Shown one piece after another: positions 26,401 through 38,400 of a DNA stretch of 64,000 nucleotides (position 1 is the stretch's first letter; each line of letters starts with the position of its first letter). Made by a program: the position numbers and the translations under genes. The notes under the pieces were generated by a model. It saw nothing but the letters and a program-made list of their open reading frames with translations. It made no database searches and was not told the origin of the DNA. Source of the stretch: Certhia americana (lineage: Eukaryota; Chordata; Aves; Passeriformes; Certhiidae). The stretch covers positions 59,190,633 through 59,254,632 of the forward strand of contig CM031859.1 of the NCBI GenBank assembly GCA_018697195.1. Reading direction: 5' to 3'.

Positions 26401-29400
26401 TGTGAGTCCTTGACAATGGACATTGTAGTCCTGTGTTGTACTACTGCCACTATCATAAGTAATTTTGAGAAATCCTGGCCCAGTCGGTTGAGCTGCAGTG
26501 TGACTTCTTAGTGGCACAGGATTTGCATAGTGGGCTCTTGACTTTTTCCAGTCATGCGATATGTGTTTGCATGCTTTAAATAAGGACGGTAATATTCAGG
26601 GAATGCCTTAGGTTTGTGCCTTTGCCCTACAATACTTTACTTGCTTGCACAGGGTGGAAAAATTACCAAATGAATTCTAAGTTGTGCTCACTGGAATCTC
26701 CTAGTAACATGACCTAGATATTTTTGCACCTGTCGACTTCTTGTCTTTGAGTCCTACCTTCCCACTGAGCTTTAGAAAATGTATGCTGGTGTGCAGTGAT
26801 CCAGTTGAGCAAAGAAAAAAGGAAACAATTCATAAATACTGCAAACTGAAGGGCCAAGGTGGCCTACAAATGTTTCATTTAAAAAGGCTTTTGCGTTCCT
26901 TGTAAATTATTAGGCTTTCATTAAATGTTTTTAAAAGCTAAGGAAAGCATTTGGGTCATTTTGTGCATGGTTTCCTGGAGTGTAGTGATTGAAAAATGGA
27001 AACAGAACAAAACAGAACATTTAAGTATTTAGGAGTCTACATGCTGTGCTGTGGAAAAGTAGAGATTTGACTCTTCGGTTCTGATCAGCAAGGGACATGC
27101 TTTGGTGTGGCTTCTGAAGGAAATGCTGCATGTGTAAGACCATTGCTTAGTAAAATGGGAAATGTTCTCAGTTCTGTTTTTATGTGAGATATCCAACAGT
27201 TAATGTTTCTTAGGACAGTTTTAAATATAAATGTTTCAAGGAAGGTAAGAAATGAGGAATGTCAAAATATGAAGTATAGTGTTTTTCTGTCATACAGTTA
27301 GCACAGGTTGTTAGATGAGTGTTAATCAGACCACTTGGGTGAGTGTTAATGAGACCACTGAGTCATACTGACAGCTTGCTGCTTCCAAAGGGATTTGAAT
27401 GTCATCAACTTCTCTTTTATTTTTTTTCCTTATTTCTATGATTCTCTTCTTTGTGCCTGTTCACAAAGCATTTGGCAAAATGCAGCCATTGATAAGTCAG
27501 TTTTTCCGACTCATCAATGAGCAAAATAATTCTTTTTTTTTTTTCCTGCAGTCCAGAGAACTGACCTGATTCATCAGCAGCTTACACAATGAGAAAAGGA
27601 ACTTTCCTGAAGTAGCAGGAAAGGCAGCAGTTGACCATCTCTTTCACTGCTACTAGGGTTTTAGATTGGCTCAATTTTCTTGTGAAGCCTCATCATTTGG
27701 ATTTAGTTATGGGGGTGCTGGCTATTCTCAGAAGTTATTACTTAAATTCAAAGATGCTGATCACTTGGGAAAGAGTAATGAAATAGTCTTTGTTACTGTT
27801 ACTGACAGTTCCTGAAATTTCTTACCTCTTTGGTTTTCTGTGATTTGTACAGCATTTATAGTCTCAATTTACTCATCTCTTTACATTGATGCTTTACCTT
27901 ATAAACTCTTCACACATTTTTTCAGTCCTTTTTTATTTGCTTCAGGTTTTAATCTCAGATCCTGAAAAATTAATCAAAACTGGATTACTCCTGCAGTTGT
28001 GATAACTGCTAACCTGTAGTAAGGTTGGTGTCACAGCTAGGCTGAATTAACATTGAGCTGCTTCTGAAGGTGTTATTTCATCCCTTCTCTGGCAGTGTGT
28101 TCTCACTGCTTTGTTTGGGCATCTTTGGTGTTTGTCTGATGAGGTGATCTGAGGAGAAAAAAAGCCATAGTTTTAGGTTCATCTGGCTCTGCCAGGCTGC
28201 TTCCTGCAGGGTAGAATGAACATCAGGCTTGGCCAGCGGATGGAAAGCCATAAAAACACCAGGCAAAAGACTTCACAGAACTGCTGAAATGGTAGAAACT
28301 GGGCCATTTGTTCTATCAGTAGTTCTTGATATCTTGATTAGGTAGATAGAAAGTACAGCTGTAACATCAAGAGGGCAAATATCTTGCTGCTTTTGTTTAA
28401 ACTTGAGTGTAGGAGGATGACATATCACAATGTTTCTATCCATAGAGTACTTCAGCTTTCTTCTTCCCTAATTTTGAGTTCTAATACACTTATATTAATG
28501 AGAGTTTATACTGCCAATGTTTTAATTGTATATGTTTGCTTCAAATATTTTTACATTAACCTTGCCACAAATGTTTGTTTGAATACAGTAGTATACAGTT
28601 TGAATACCTATCCAGATCTGCAGTAATCACCTCTTAACAGTCTGTTCTTCACAAGAAATTGCATTTCTATTTGCTCTACCTTTTAAGTTCATGAGGGCTG
28701 GAATTCCAGTTTTTCTCAGCATCGGTGGTTTTTCATTTCTCAATGAAGTTGTCTTAATTTTGCTGCCAGCATTGTCCAAGTGGAGATATCAGATAGAGCT
28801 TCCTTTATAAAATCATTGGTTGTTCAATTGTCAAGCATCTGGAATTCTGGAGGTGAACCTTAAGACACTGTGTTACTTCTTCATTAATATTTATTAGGTC
28901 TTGTGTTTTTGTAAGGAAGAAGAAACAGCTCCAGCTTTAATAGATTTTATATTTCGTAATAGCATTAGAAGTTTCTGTTTAGCATTTATCTCTTCATTTT
29001 GCCAGGGTTGGCAGTTTTCTCCTGCATTAATAACTAAGCAAAGCAGCTCACAAGCTATAAGGCTCTTCTATTTAAATTACATTTACGTATTTGTGTTCTG
29101 CTCAGTAGAATAATGTCTTGCCTTTTAATATACTGTTTTGTGGCACATGTCACATGCCTTTCTATTTTCTGACTGAGAGAAGTGAGACCAAATTTATTTA
29201 TCTAAGATTCATGTAAACCTTTCAATATGCCTCTTTTTTCATTGGAGTTGATTCCAGTTGAATACTGCTGTAGTGTTTTTTGTTTCCAGCCTTTTTGGTC
29301 CTTTGTAAATACCTGTGAGTAGTTATTTAGCTTTACAATGATTAGTAATGTATTTATTGAGAAAGCAGAGCCTTTCAGTTCCCCAGGAAAGTCTGAAGAT

Positions 29401-32400
29401 GGAAATTGAAGAGGACTGACAAATAGGTTAAAAACACAAAGTGCATCTTCAGTAAGGACTGTGTGTATGTATAGGAATGTGAGTTTATAGGTAGAGGGGT
29501 TGTGTGGATGTGCGTGTTTTTGTCTGCGTTTACCTGAATCCATCAAATAGATGTCTGCATCTATCTAAATGTTGTTTCATGGCTAGAAACAGCTTTATGC
29601 CAATATAATTCATCTCCTACTGTGTCAGCATAGAAGAGAATGAATCTGTGTATACGGAATTCATCTTCCAAGACATGTAATGTATTTTTTTATCAGTAGG
29701 GTACCAAAATACTCTAGGATACTGCTTTTTAAAATGGTCTGTATTTGTGCTTTTTTGTGGTGGTGTTTGCTTATGAGTTGTATGTATGAATGAATTTAAA
29801 TGAAATAGAATGTTTATCAGAATATGAGGGCTCATTTAGTAGCACAGATTTAAAGACAAACACTTTTAAAAAAGCAATATCAATTATTTTGCACTGTAGC
29901 GCACTGAGAAAAGGTAGTATCACCTACCCAGAGTGTTTAAGTTCTTGGTATTCTTAGCAGTACTCACTCAATCAAAGTATTCTGAAGCTTTATCCTAAGA
30001 AAGTTCAGTAACTTCACCTTGAATAGCCCTGTTGGAATTCGAAACAGATTTATGGCAGAAACACGTGGTCCAAACAGCTGTCACGAAAAACCATTTAAAA
30101 AAACCCTCCTAAAGTCTAGTGGACTCAGAAATCTGTTCTGCATGTTGTTTTGACTTTTTTTAAATGAAGATAATACTAAATACATCCTACAAGAAAAACC
30201 TCTAATGTAGGCCTTTAACATAAATCCATAACTAAAATAAGCTGGTATACTTGGTCAGATGTGCCTTTCTAACACAGGGCTTAAAGGACTTTGGATTCAT
30301 AGCTCGCCTTTCCTGTGGAATTACAAATAGTTTGATAGTACGTCAGTGGAGGCATAAAAATCACAGAAAACAAACCAGGGTTTGGACAAGGATCAGAGAG
30401 TGGAAGAAAGAGTCAGCATGAATGCATCTGTCTTATGGTCTTGGATTTGATTTAAAAACCTTAAAATTCTGTCAGTGTAATCTCTCCAAAGTAAAGTAAA
30501 GAAATACAAGTTTGTTTCCTGGCAATAGCTCTGGAACATGGAGGGTGGACCCAGGCTGCCTGGGGAGAAGCCATTCCTTCTGCTGCTTTCCAGCACTGAG
30601 GCATTTCCCCCATCTTGGGGACACTTGTTTCTGATCCACCCTGGCCTTTTCCTATCCCACGAACAAGGGAGGTAAACAGAAAGGTTTTTGCTTAGTAAAA
30701 AGGAGACAGAGCCTATAGCGCGAAGGGTAACAGAGCATGCAGATTACCAATTTTTATATGATGCATTTAAATTTTAACATTTGAAAAACGTTTGATGTGA
30801 ATGATTTTGCTATTTTTAATGATCTTGTATGACAGTGTTGACTCCAAGTGGAAAAATAGGTGATCTAGAATGAAGAATATCTTGAGCGAAGAAATAAAAG
30901 GAAGTGGGAAGCTGTAAATATTTTATGCTCCATAACTGATGGATGATATGATAGCAGGCATAAGTCAGAGGTGTGATCATGACAGATGTAAAGGAAAGAA
31001 TCTCAGAAATTCCAATTTGGAGTAGAAGATGCACTGAAGGAAAAAAACCCCACTTTGTTTTGAAAAAATCGAATACAACTGAGTTGCTAATGCTCCATGT
31101 GATAATGGATAAATATATGCTTGCTGGTCTGACTGCACAATTTGTCACAATAAGGCTGTTAGTTTAACAGGAACTCACCTCAGCCATGCTTTGATTTCTT
31201 CAAAAATTGTAAGGTTTCATTAAAGTACTCCTTTTTTTTCTTTTCTATTTTTTGTTCCTTTCTAAATAAGAACTTCTCTGTGGCTACTTTACAAATGCCA
31301 GTTAAGTCATGAGTTTTAATATAGTATTCAGAGAGCATTTTTTCAAATAAACAGCATTTTATTAATTGTTTTCCATTTTTTTTTCTTCTGCCTCTCATTT
31401 CAGAACGGTTTGATCACCACTGTCCCTGGGTAGGCAACTGTGTGGGGAAAAGAAACTACAGATTTTTTTATATGTTTATTTTATCTCTGTCCTTTCTGAC
31501 AGTCTTTATATTTGCATTCGTTATCACCCACGTCATCCTTCGTAAGTATGCTGGTGAAATCAGATTACGTATGTAGCCATTTGCTTGAGTTTTTTAAGTT
31601 AATATTTTGATCATTCAGGGTTTATTTATTTATTTATTTGTTTATTTGCCGTTTCTCTGAAGCTTCACAATCCCCAATGAGTCCCATTCTGGTCTATAGT
31701 AGGCGCTGCTCATAGTAGTCATTGGCCTGGCATTGGCTTTAGCTTAATGCAGTCTTAATTTTTTTTTACTTTTTTGTCCTTTTATGGATGATTCATTGGA
31801 AAAGCATCACATATACTGTATGTTTAAGTATACAGGTAGTGTCATTTACCTAAAGAACTTCCGTGTGCTTTTTAACTGTAAGCATGGGTCATTTGCCATC
31901 CAGACAAAGAGGTAAATTACTAGAAAAATAGATTGGAACTATACTTTTTGTAGTTTGCTGTTTAGCTTTACACCATTCTCAACCCTATTTTTAACATGTT
32001 ATTTTCATTTGCATAGACATTCTGAGAATAACCAATTCATAGTAGAGTGAATCAGAAATATTAATGAGTTTGAGACTGATTCTATTTGTATTCTGGGTTG
32101 TGCTTGAGGTCAAAACTCTTTTGGGTACCATCTTATTTTTTTTCCATACCCCTAACTAATTTTGCCAGCTCCTATATGATGATGATGGTCACATTTATGG
32201 TGAGAGGTTACGTGACTTGTTTTTAAACACCTTTTGTATATTGGGGTTTTTTAACACACTATCACTAGAAGAGCATTCTATATTTTTCACTAATTATATA
32301 GAATATTGCCTTAAAGAGTGTTTCTTTAACCATTTTGGAAATGTGATATACTTATTCCTTTGTATACAGAATATATATATATATATACTGCAACAGAAAC

Positions 32401-35400
32401 CTGATAGAAATAATTTCAGTATATAATACATTTATAAAGCTAACTTTTAATATTCAGAGAATGTTTTACTGGAAAAAATATGTCAGATTATGCTCAATTT
32501 CTGGAATTGTTTACAACACGCAGGGAAAAGTTGTATTTTAAAGGGCAGATTTCCTGCTCTTGTTCTTCACAAAACTATGATGCAGGCACTGAGAGGCTCT
32601 CCTATAGCTCAGAAATCTATTTCATAGGCTAGAACTGGGATATGTCATCTTGAGGGAGTCTGAATGAACATTTTGTTCACACTACCAGATACATCATTTC
32701 TAATACCAGTTGAAAAAAGCAGAGATAAGATATATATTGTTTTAAAAAGGAAAATTATTGGAAAAAGAACACTTGCCATTAATACTTAAGTGCTTGTTAT
32801 TTATCTAGGCCTACATAAGCTATACATACACACCTTTTACATTTAAGAAGAAAGATAGATGAGTTTTTTCTGCAATCTTTGCTAGTGTTCAGTAGTTGAA
32901 AACGTTCCTAGTCTGGCGGTGTAACGCTATTTTTGACACTAACCTACCTTCATTTCGCAAGGACTTCAGTGCTTGAAATTTCTTTAGTTTTCAGTATGTG
33001 AATTGACAATATAAGATCAGTATTTCTTGTTTTGTATGTTAAGTAGGTTTATCTAGTGGATTTTAAATTTTATAATATCCATACCTAACTCTTGAGTATG
33101 ATTTAGACAAAGAACAGAGTAGTTAATTTGGCCTCTGTGTGGTTGAGAAGCATTGTGTAGGTGTTATAGATTACGTATTGTAAATGTTAAATGCTGGATT
33201 GCCTGTCAGCTAAAAATATTCTTGCCTTGGAGGTTCACCTACCTAGAATGAGACAAGAAAAAATCCTTAAGCTCTAAAGATTGGTCAATCCTCAAAGGCA
33301 ATGGGAGCAGGTATGAAATGTGATTAGTTGTGATTATCAATTAGATTAATTGATACACTGGAGCTTCAAGCCCAGCTTTCAAATTTGTCTGCTATAGTCT
33401 TGACAGTGTCCAAAAAAAGAGTTCTCTACAAATAAGGTTTTCTTACCACTCCACTTGCTTTGGGCCTACCATACCTCTAGAAGTTCTCCTGTCTACCTTT
33501 CTAATAATTACCACTCAACAGTTTGTGTTCTGTTTTGTAGCTCTTCAGTTCTTTAGCTGATGCTAACTGTTAAACAGGGTTCTCAGTTACTTAATCTAAA
33601 CCTTTGCTTTTGGCACAGACTGCTTTTTGTTACCATGGCTGAAGGAAGTCTCGGTTTTTAGACCTCAGACTGTGAACTTCCTACAATATTTCAAAGTCAT
33701 CCATAATCCATAATATAAATAAAATAAATTATTTTATTTTAATGCCTCTTGATTTAGACAGCTTTTAAAAGTTTGTGTGTTTTTTATAATACATCTTTCA
33801 AGCTGGCATTTTATATAAATTTTGGTGGGCCTAAGTGGTGATGAGATACAAGATAAATATTTTTTGTTTTCTGTGGCATACATCAGAAATTCGTTCTTTC
33901 TAGATTTAAGAATATGTGCACATAACATTATTGAATATAATAAAACTATTTGTAAATAAGTTACTAAAGGTACTGTCTTACAAGATTTTCTTCCCTCTCC
34001 CCAAACTGAACACACTTTCAGTAGTAGTATTTGTCTTTACAGTTATTCGTCTCTGTTTGAGGCTTAAGTATTTCAGGTGTTTGTTGCAGTGAACAGCCTT
34101 TCCCCTTCTGATGTTTTGGGCACTGCTAGGAAGAGTGTGACCAGCAGTAGGCTATAGAAATCACACCTATCTGCTGCCATTGCCATTAAGGATGCTAAAA
34201 ATAGTAAGAAGGCTGAGAAAGTTCCATTAGTCTTGTACCTTGAGACTAAGAACCAATTATAAGAGTCTGAAAAGTCTCAGAAATACAGGTAAGTAACTTC
34301 CCACTGGTTTCAATAAACAGTAAAATTGATCAGATAGATCTAGAGATTTCTACATATATTTCTTTATTCTTGTCAAGACAAGATTCTTTTCTCAATACAG
34401 ATCTTCAGAAGAATTTAGCTAAGTGGAAAATTTTTGCTGTGGGGAAAACTTTGAGCCTGATGCATTTAAATCATTTATGTTATACAGTGAAGTTCAAACT
34501 GTGTACCTGTAGCTGTGTCACATTAAGTCAGTTTCTACAACCAATTCACTTGTTGCAATCAGCAAATTGTCAAATCACCCTTTTTGATTAATATCTCATG
34601 GTTATGGAACCCAAGTGCTTTTTTACTTTGTATGCTTCTGCATTTCTAGTTGATGGACTCATGCTTCTTTTGAGCCCTTTTCAGCTACTAGATTTTCTTT
34701 TATTTTCCTAGAGGCAACAGTAACCTATTAGAAGAATCTTCTGTGTAGGTGCAATGGAAACAGAATTATAATCAAGAGAGCTTTGCCTCTAAAACAAAGG
34801 ATGGAAGGTTGGGAATCTGAGTTAATAGAATATATTTTCCAAGTCAAAAAGTTACTTTGGAAAATAGTATTTCAGAACAAACCAGGAGGTTATATTTTTT
34901 TGTTTCCATATTAGGTCTGAAAAGAACAGGGGTAATCAGAAATCTTGTTATGGGAAAGTATGTGTGCATCAATTTGGTATGACTGAGAAAATATCCTGGA
35001 GATGCTAAATGTGATAAGTTGCTCAAGGGCTTTTTTGATGTTGCTGCTGAGCAACATACTCTCAGATTCATCTTAGTAAATCTATTTTATGATTAGTTGG
35101 TTATCTTCAAATGTTAATTGTTTTAACTATAGTAAAAACAGCCCACAGTCCAGTTTCTTACTTGGCTGGTAATTTTGGGTTCTATTTCTACAGGTTCTCA
35201 GCAAACAGGGTTCCTCAATGCTCTGAAGGACAGTCCTGCAAGATATCCTTTCTCTGAAACATATTGTAGATTTTGTTGCAAAATAACATCTGAGATGGTT
35301 TTGCTTGTTTTCTTGCTATTGTTGAATGTGTGCTTTTATCAGTTAATGATTTCATCACTTCCTACACAGTAGGATTTCTTGCCACATGTTGGAGGTAGGA

Positions 35401-38400
35401 ATGAGACTATAGCCTGGAGTTGTTTTTATTCTTCATGTTTTGCAGAGCAGTTCTCTTGACAAAAGTCTGTAGTTTTCATGTCCATGAAATATACTTCATA
35501 TTTTGTGATGGAATTCATAAATACATTTTGCACTATACATGTGATGTGTTTTCACTGGATGTATTCAAGAATTGTTCTGCTTTTACAACTGAAGGTATCC
35601 AAAATGCCAGATTCTTTTTGGGATAGAAGAAGTAGATTTTGGAGCAACAGAAACAACATGCTTTCCTTGAAGAACTCAATTTCTGAAACTATTTTTAGAG
35701 AAGTCATTTTCAAATAGCAACTTGTGTTAAGTTACATAGCAGTGTGTAAATTGCATACACAGGCACTACTATTGTTGTTCAGCCTGGATAAAACAAGACT
35801 CTGTGGAGATCTCATTGTGGTCTGTCAGTACATATAAAGAAGGCTCATAAGAAAAACAGAAGGACTTCTTTGCAGAGCTTGTAGTGGCAGAACAAGGTTT
35901 TAAGCTCAAAGAGAGCAGGTATAGCTTGGCCATAACAAAGTTGCTGCAATGAGAGTGGGTGAGACATGTGAATAGGTTACCCAGAGATTTGGTCGATGCC
36001 CCATCTCTGGAAGTGTTCAAGGCCAGGTTGGATGGGGCTCTGAGCAGTCTGGTCTAGTGGAAGGTGTCCCTGTCCATGGCAGAGGGGTTGGAATTACAGT
36101 ACCTTTAAGACCCCTTCCAACCCAAGCCATTATGTGGTTCTATTCTGTAAATGCTCCATTCACTCTTTGTAACTTCATGGGAACCTTCTATATATTTTAT
36201 ACTCAGTGAGAATGGAGTCAGAAAGCAGCTAACATAAAGTGGGAAACTGATGAAACTGCTGGTTAGTTTCTGTACAGACAGTAAGTTTCCCATTGCTTAT
36301 GTATATGTTTTGAATGGTTCCTGTCTGATTAAACGGTTCTTTTGTTGACCTCTCACAAAGACACTATAAAAAGAATTCTTTCCCATTTTACCATTGCACC
36401 TCACACAGTTTGCTTTTCCACACAAAGGTAGGAAGAAAAAACTGTCATTTGTAATTGTGCATAGAGACCTCTTTCCAGGTAATTTTCCCAAGTGTCAGAT
36501 TCTGCAGGTACATTTTTTTTGCGTGCTTGTCTTCATCAGGTAGAATCTTTGAGCTGTAAACTCCCTTTTTAAGCAAAGCCACATTCAGATTTTTTTGCAC
36601 AAATAATTTTAAAAAGCACAAATAAACAATTCTAAATAGCACATCAGTAACTTCCAATTAAAACAATTACAGTCAATTATTGGAAAAGATAATTCTTTCA
36701 AACTGTTTTCAAATTGAGACTAGCTTTCAGTTATCTTTAAATCAAAAGGTAATTGCTTATGCATTTGAGGATTTTTGTACAGGAACAATGACCTGATAAT
36801 TCATAATTTGCGTTCAGAGATGTGCTGCTTTAAAAGGCTTAGTAGTGCATCTTGCAGAAATGCCTGACTTGGTAGTGATACATTGGACAATTTAAAGCTT
36901 GGTTACAGTTAATGACATGTAAAAATTAAATTGTCCAAATGGTATTGGGAATGCTGCTTTGAAGCCAAGTCAATTCATTCACAGAGAACATGGCCATTTC
37001 GATCTTGATAACTATCCTTTGTGAGATATGAAGGGAAAATTATACTGTATGATGCTAGTAAGATACTATACCATAATATGCTAGAAAGTTATACTTTCTT
37101 GAGAATATATTGGGGTTTTGGGTTTTATAGGTAATGGACTTAGGTTGAATTAGTGGATTCTGGATAATTTGACAAAAACTGCCCCTGCTGTTCTTGAGTT
37201 GTTTTTTGATCATTGTGTGGGGAACTAAAAGAGGCCTTGAACTGAAAGGAATTCCTGGGTTTTAAAATTTTTTTTCCCCCAGTGGGAATTATGACATGAA
37301 GGGAAAAAACCACTTTTCAGTACCCTTACGAGTGTAATTGTGGTGAGGAACAACCCTGTTAGTGATGTTCAGGTTGCAGGGAGCTCTTTTCCCACTAAGG
37401 CTCTTCTGTTCTGACCTGGTGAATCTTCCTCCTGGTGTGTAGATTCTACCCAACAGTGCTGATCTGCAGCCTTCCTTACTATTTCTACTCTTTCAAAGCT
37501 CAGTTTGTATTGTGCATGATGTTTTGGGCCATTTCCTTTTTTTATGCGTTTTAGAGCCCCCTGCCAACAGTCTGTTTCCTTACTCATTATCCCTTGTACT
37601 CCTTGCTTTAGCTGTGGCTGTTGCAGAGTTCCTGTCTTGTGTTGGTTTGACTTCACACAGTCTGAGGAGGAAATGAGAGGCAGAGAGTAGTGAATATGCT
37701 GCTCAGCAGTGCACTTTGGTCATCCTGCTGCTTTTGGAACAGATCTGCTCAAAATGTAAATGGCTCTTTTCTGGCTTTAAACCACTCTGAAATAGGTTCT
37801 AGGGAAGATTGTACAGATACTACAGGTATCTCTCAGTTCATTAGGGGTGAGCAGCCCGGCAATACAAAACTATTCACTTTTAACTGATGTTAGGATTTTT
37901 TATTGCAAGTATTTATGTCCATCCATGCCATGTGTCTCTGTGTAATGATGAGGAGCTGTCATATTTTTCTTCTGTCAATAAGTTCAGTGATAAGGGTGTT
38001 TTTTCTGTGTTCTAAGGCTGTGTCCTTGTTCTGGAAAATTTTGAGTTGAGGTTGTCTTGGAAACTGACTTCACTAAAGGTTGATATGGTTAATATACAGA
38101 CTATTTTTATCCTATTCTTTTCTCATCATTTTGTTCCCAGTGATGAATTTTATGTGTTTTTCTAGGAACCAAAGCCTTTTCTTCTGTTGATTTGTGCTCC
38201 TTAAAAAAACACAAAAACCAAAAAATACTGAAGTATTATAGAAAATAGCATGGTGTATTTTGAGTTCATAGCTATTTTGTGTAAATAAAGAAATAAAAGC
38301 TATAGAAGGAAGCCTTCTAGAGAAAGTTTGGAAAGTTTCTCTTTATGCTTGATTCTGTAAAGTTTAGAAGCAACTTTACTGTCTTACTTCTAGGATGATG

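Larger units (their letters stand above)
20593..31403 (+). other. ZDHHC14: ZDHHC14 intron 3 (10811 nt)
   Basis: GT-AG intron with a consensus GTAAGT donor, phase 1; it splits the cysteine-rich domain just before the DHHC motif. It contains diverged tandem duplications at 24909-24952 and 27316-27363, a short stem-loop sequence at 26030-26048, and a somewhat GC-richer patch at about 30535-30660. No gene was seen within it. Confidence 0.9.
31542..35193 (+). other. ZDHHC14: ZDHHC14 intron 4 (3652 nt)
   Basis: GT-AG intron with a GTAAGT donor, phase 1. It carries a TTTA-type simple repeat at 31620-31647 and an AT microsatellite at 32371-32387. I see nothing else in it. Confidence 0.9.

Noticed and set aside
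29202..29546. 114-codon minus-strand open frame
   Set aside because: AT-rich intron 3 sequence, with no recognised domain, no splice context and no conserved motif. Chance frame.
31620..32387. TTTA and AT repeats considered as origins or matrix attachment sites
   Set aside because: They are short simple-sequence microsatellites with no further supporting signal.
35243..35372. Continuation of exon 5 as an open frame to about 35372
   Set aside because: It departs from the conserved protein right after DSPA. The ATATCCTTT donor with the AC acceptor at 38822 restores the conserved sequence, so this is intron.
37369..37656. 95-codon minus-strand frame in the U12 intron, considered as a retroelement or gene fragment
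   Set aside because: I could not recognise a family, LTR ends or splice sites, so it is not reported as a gene.
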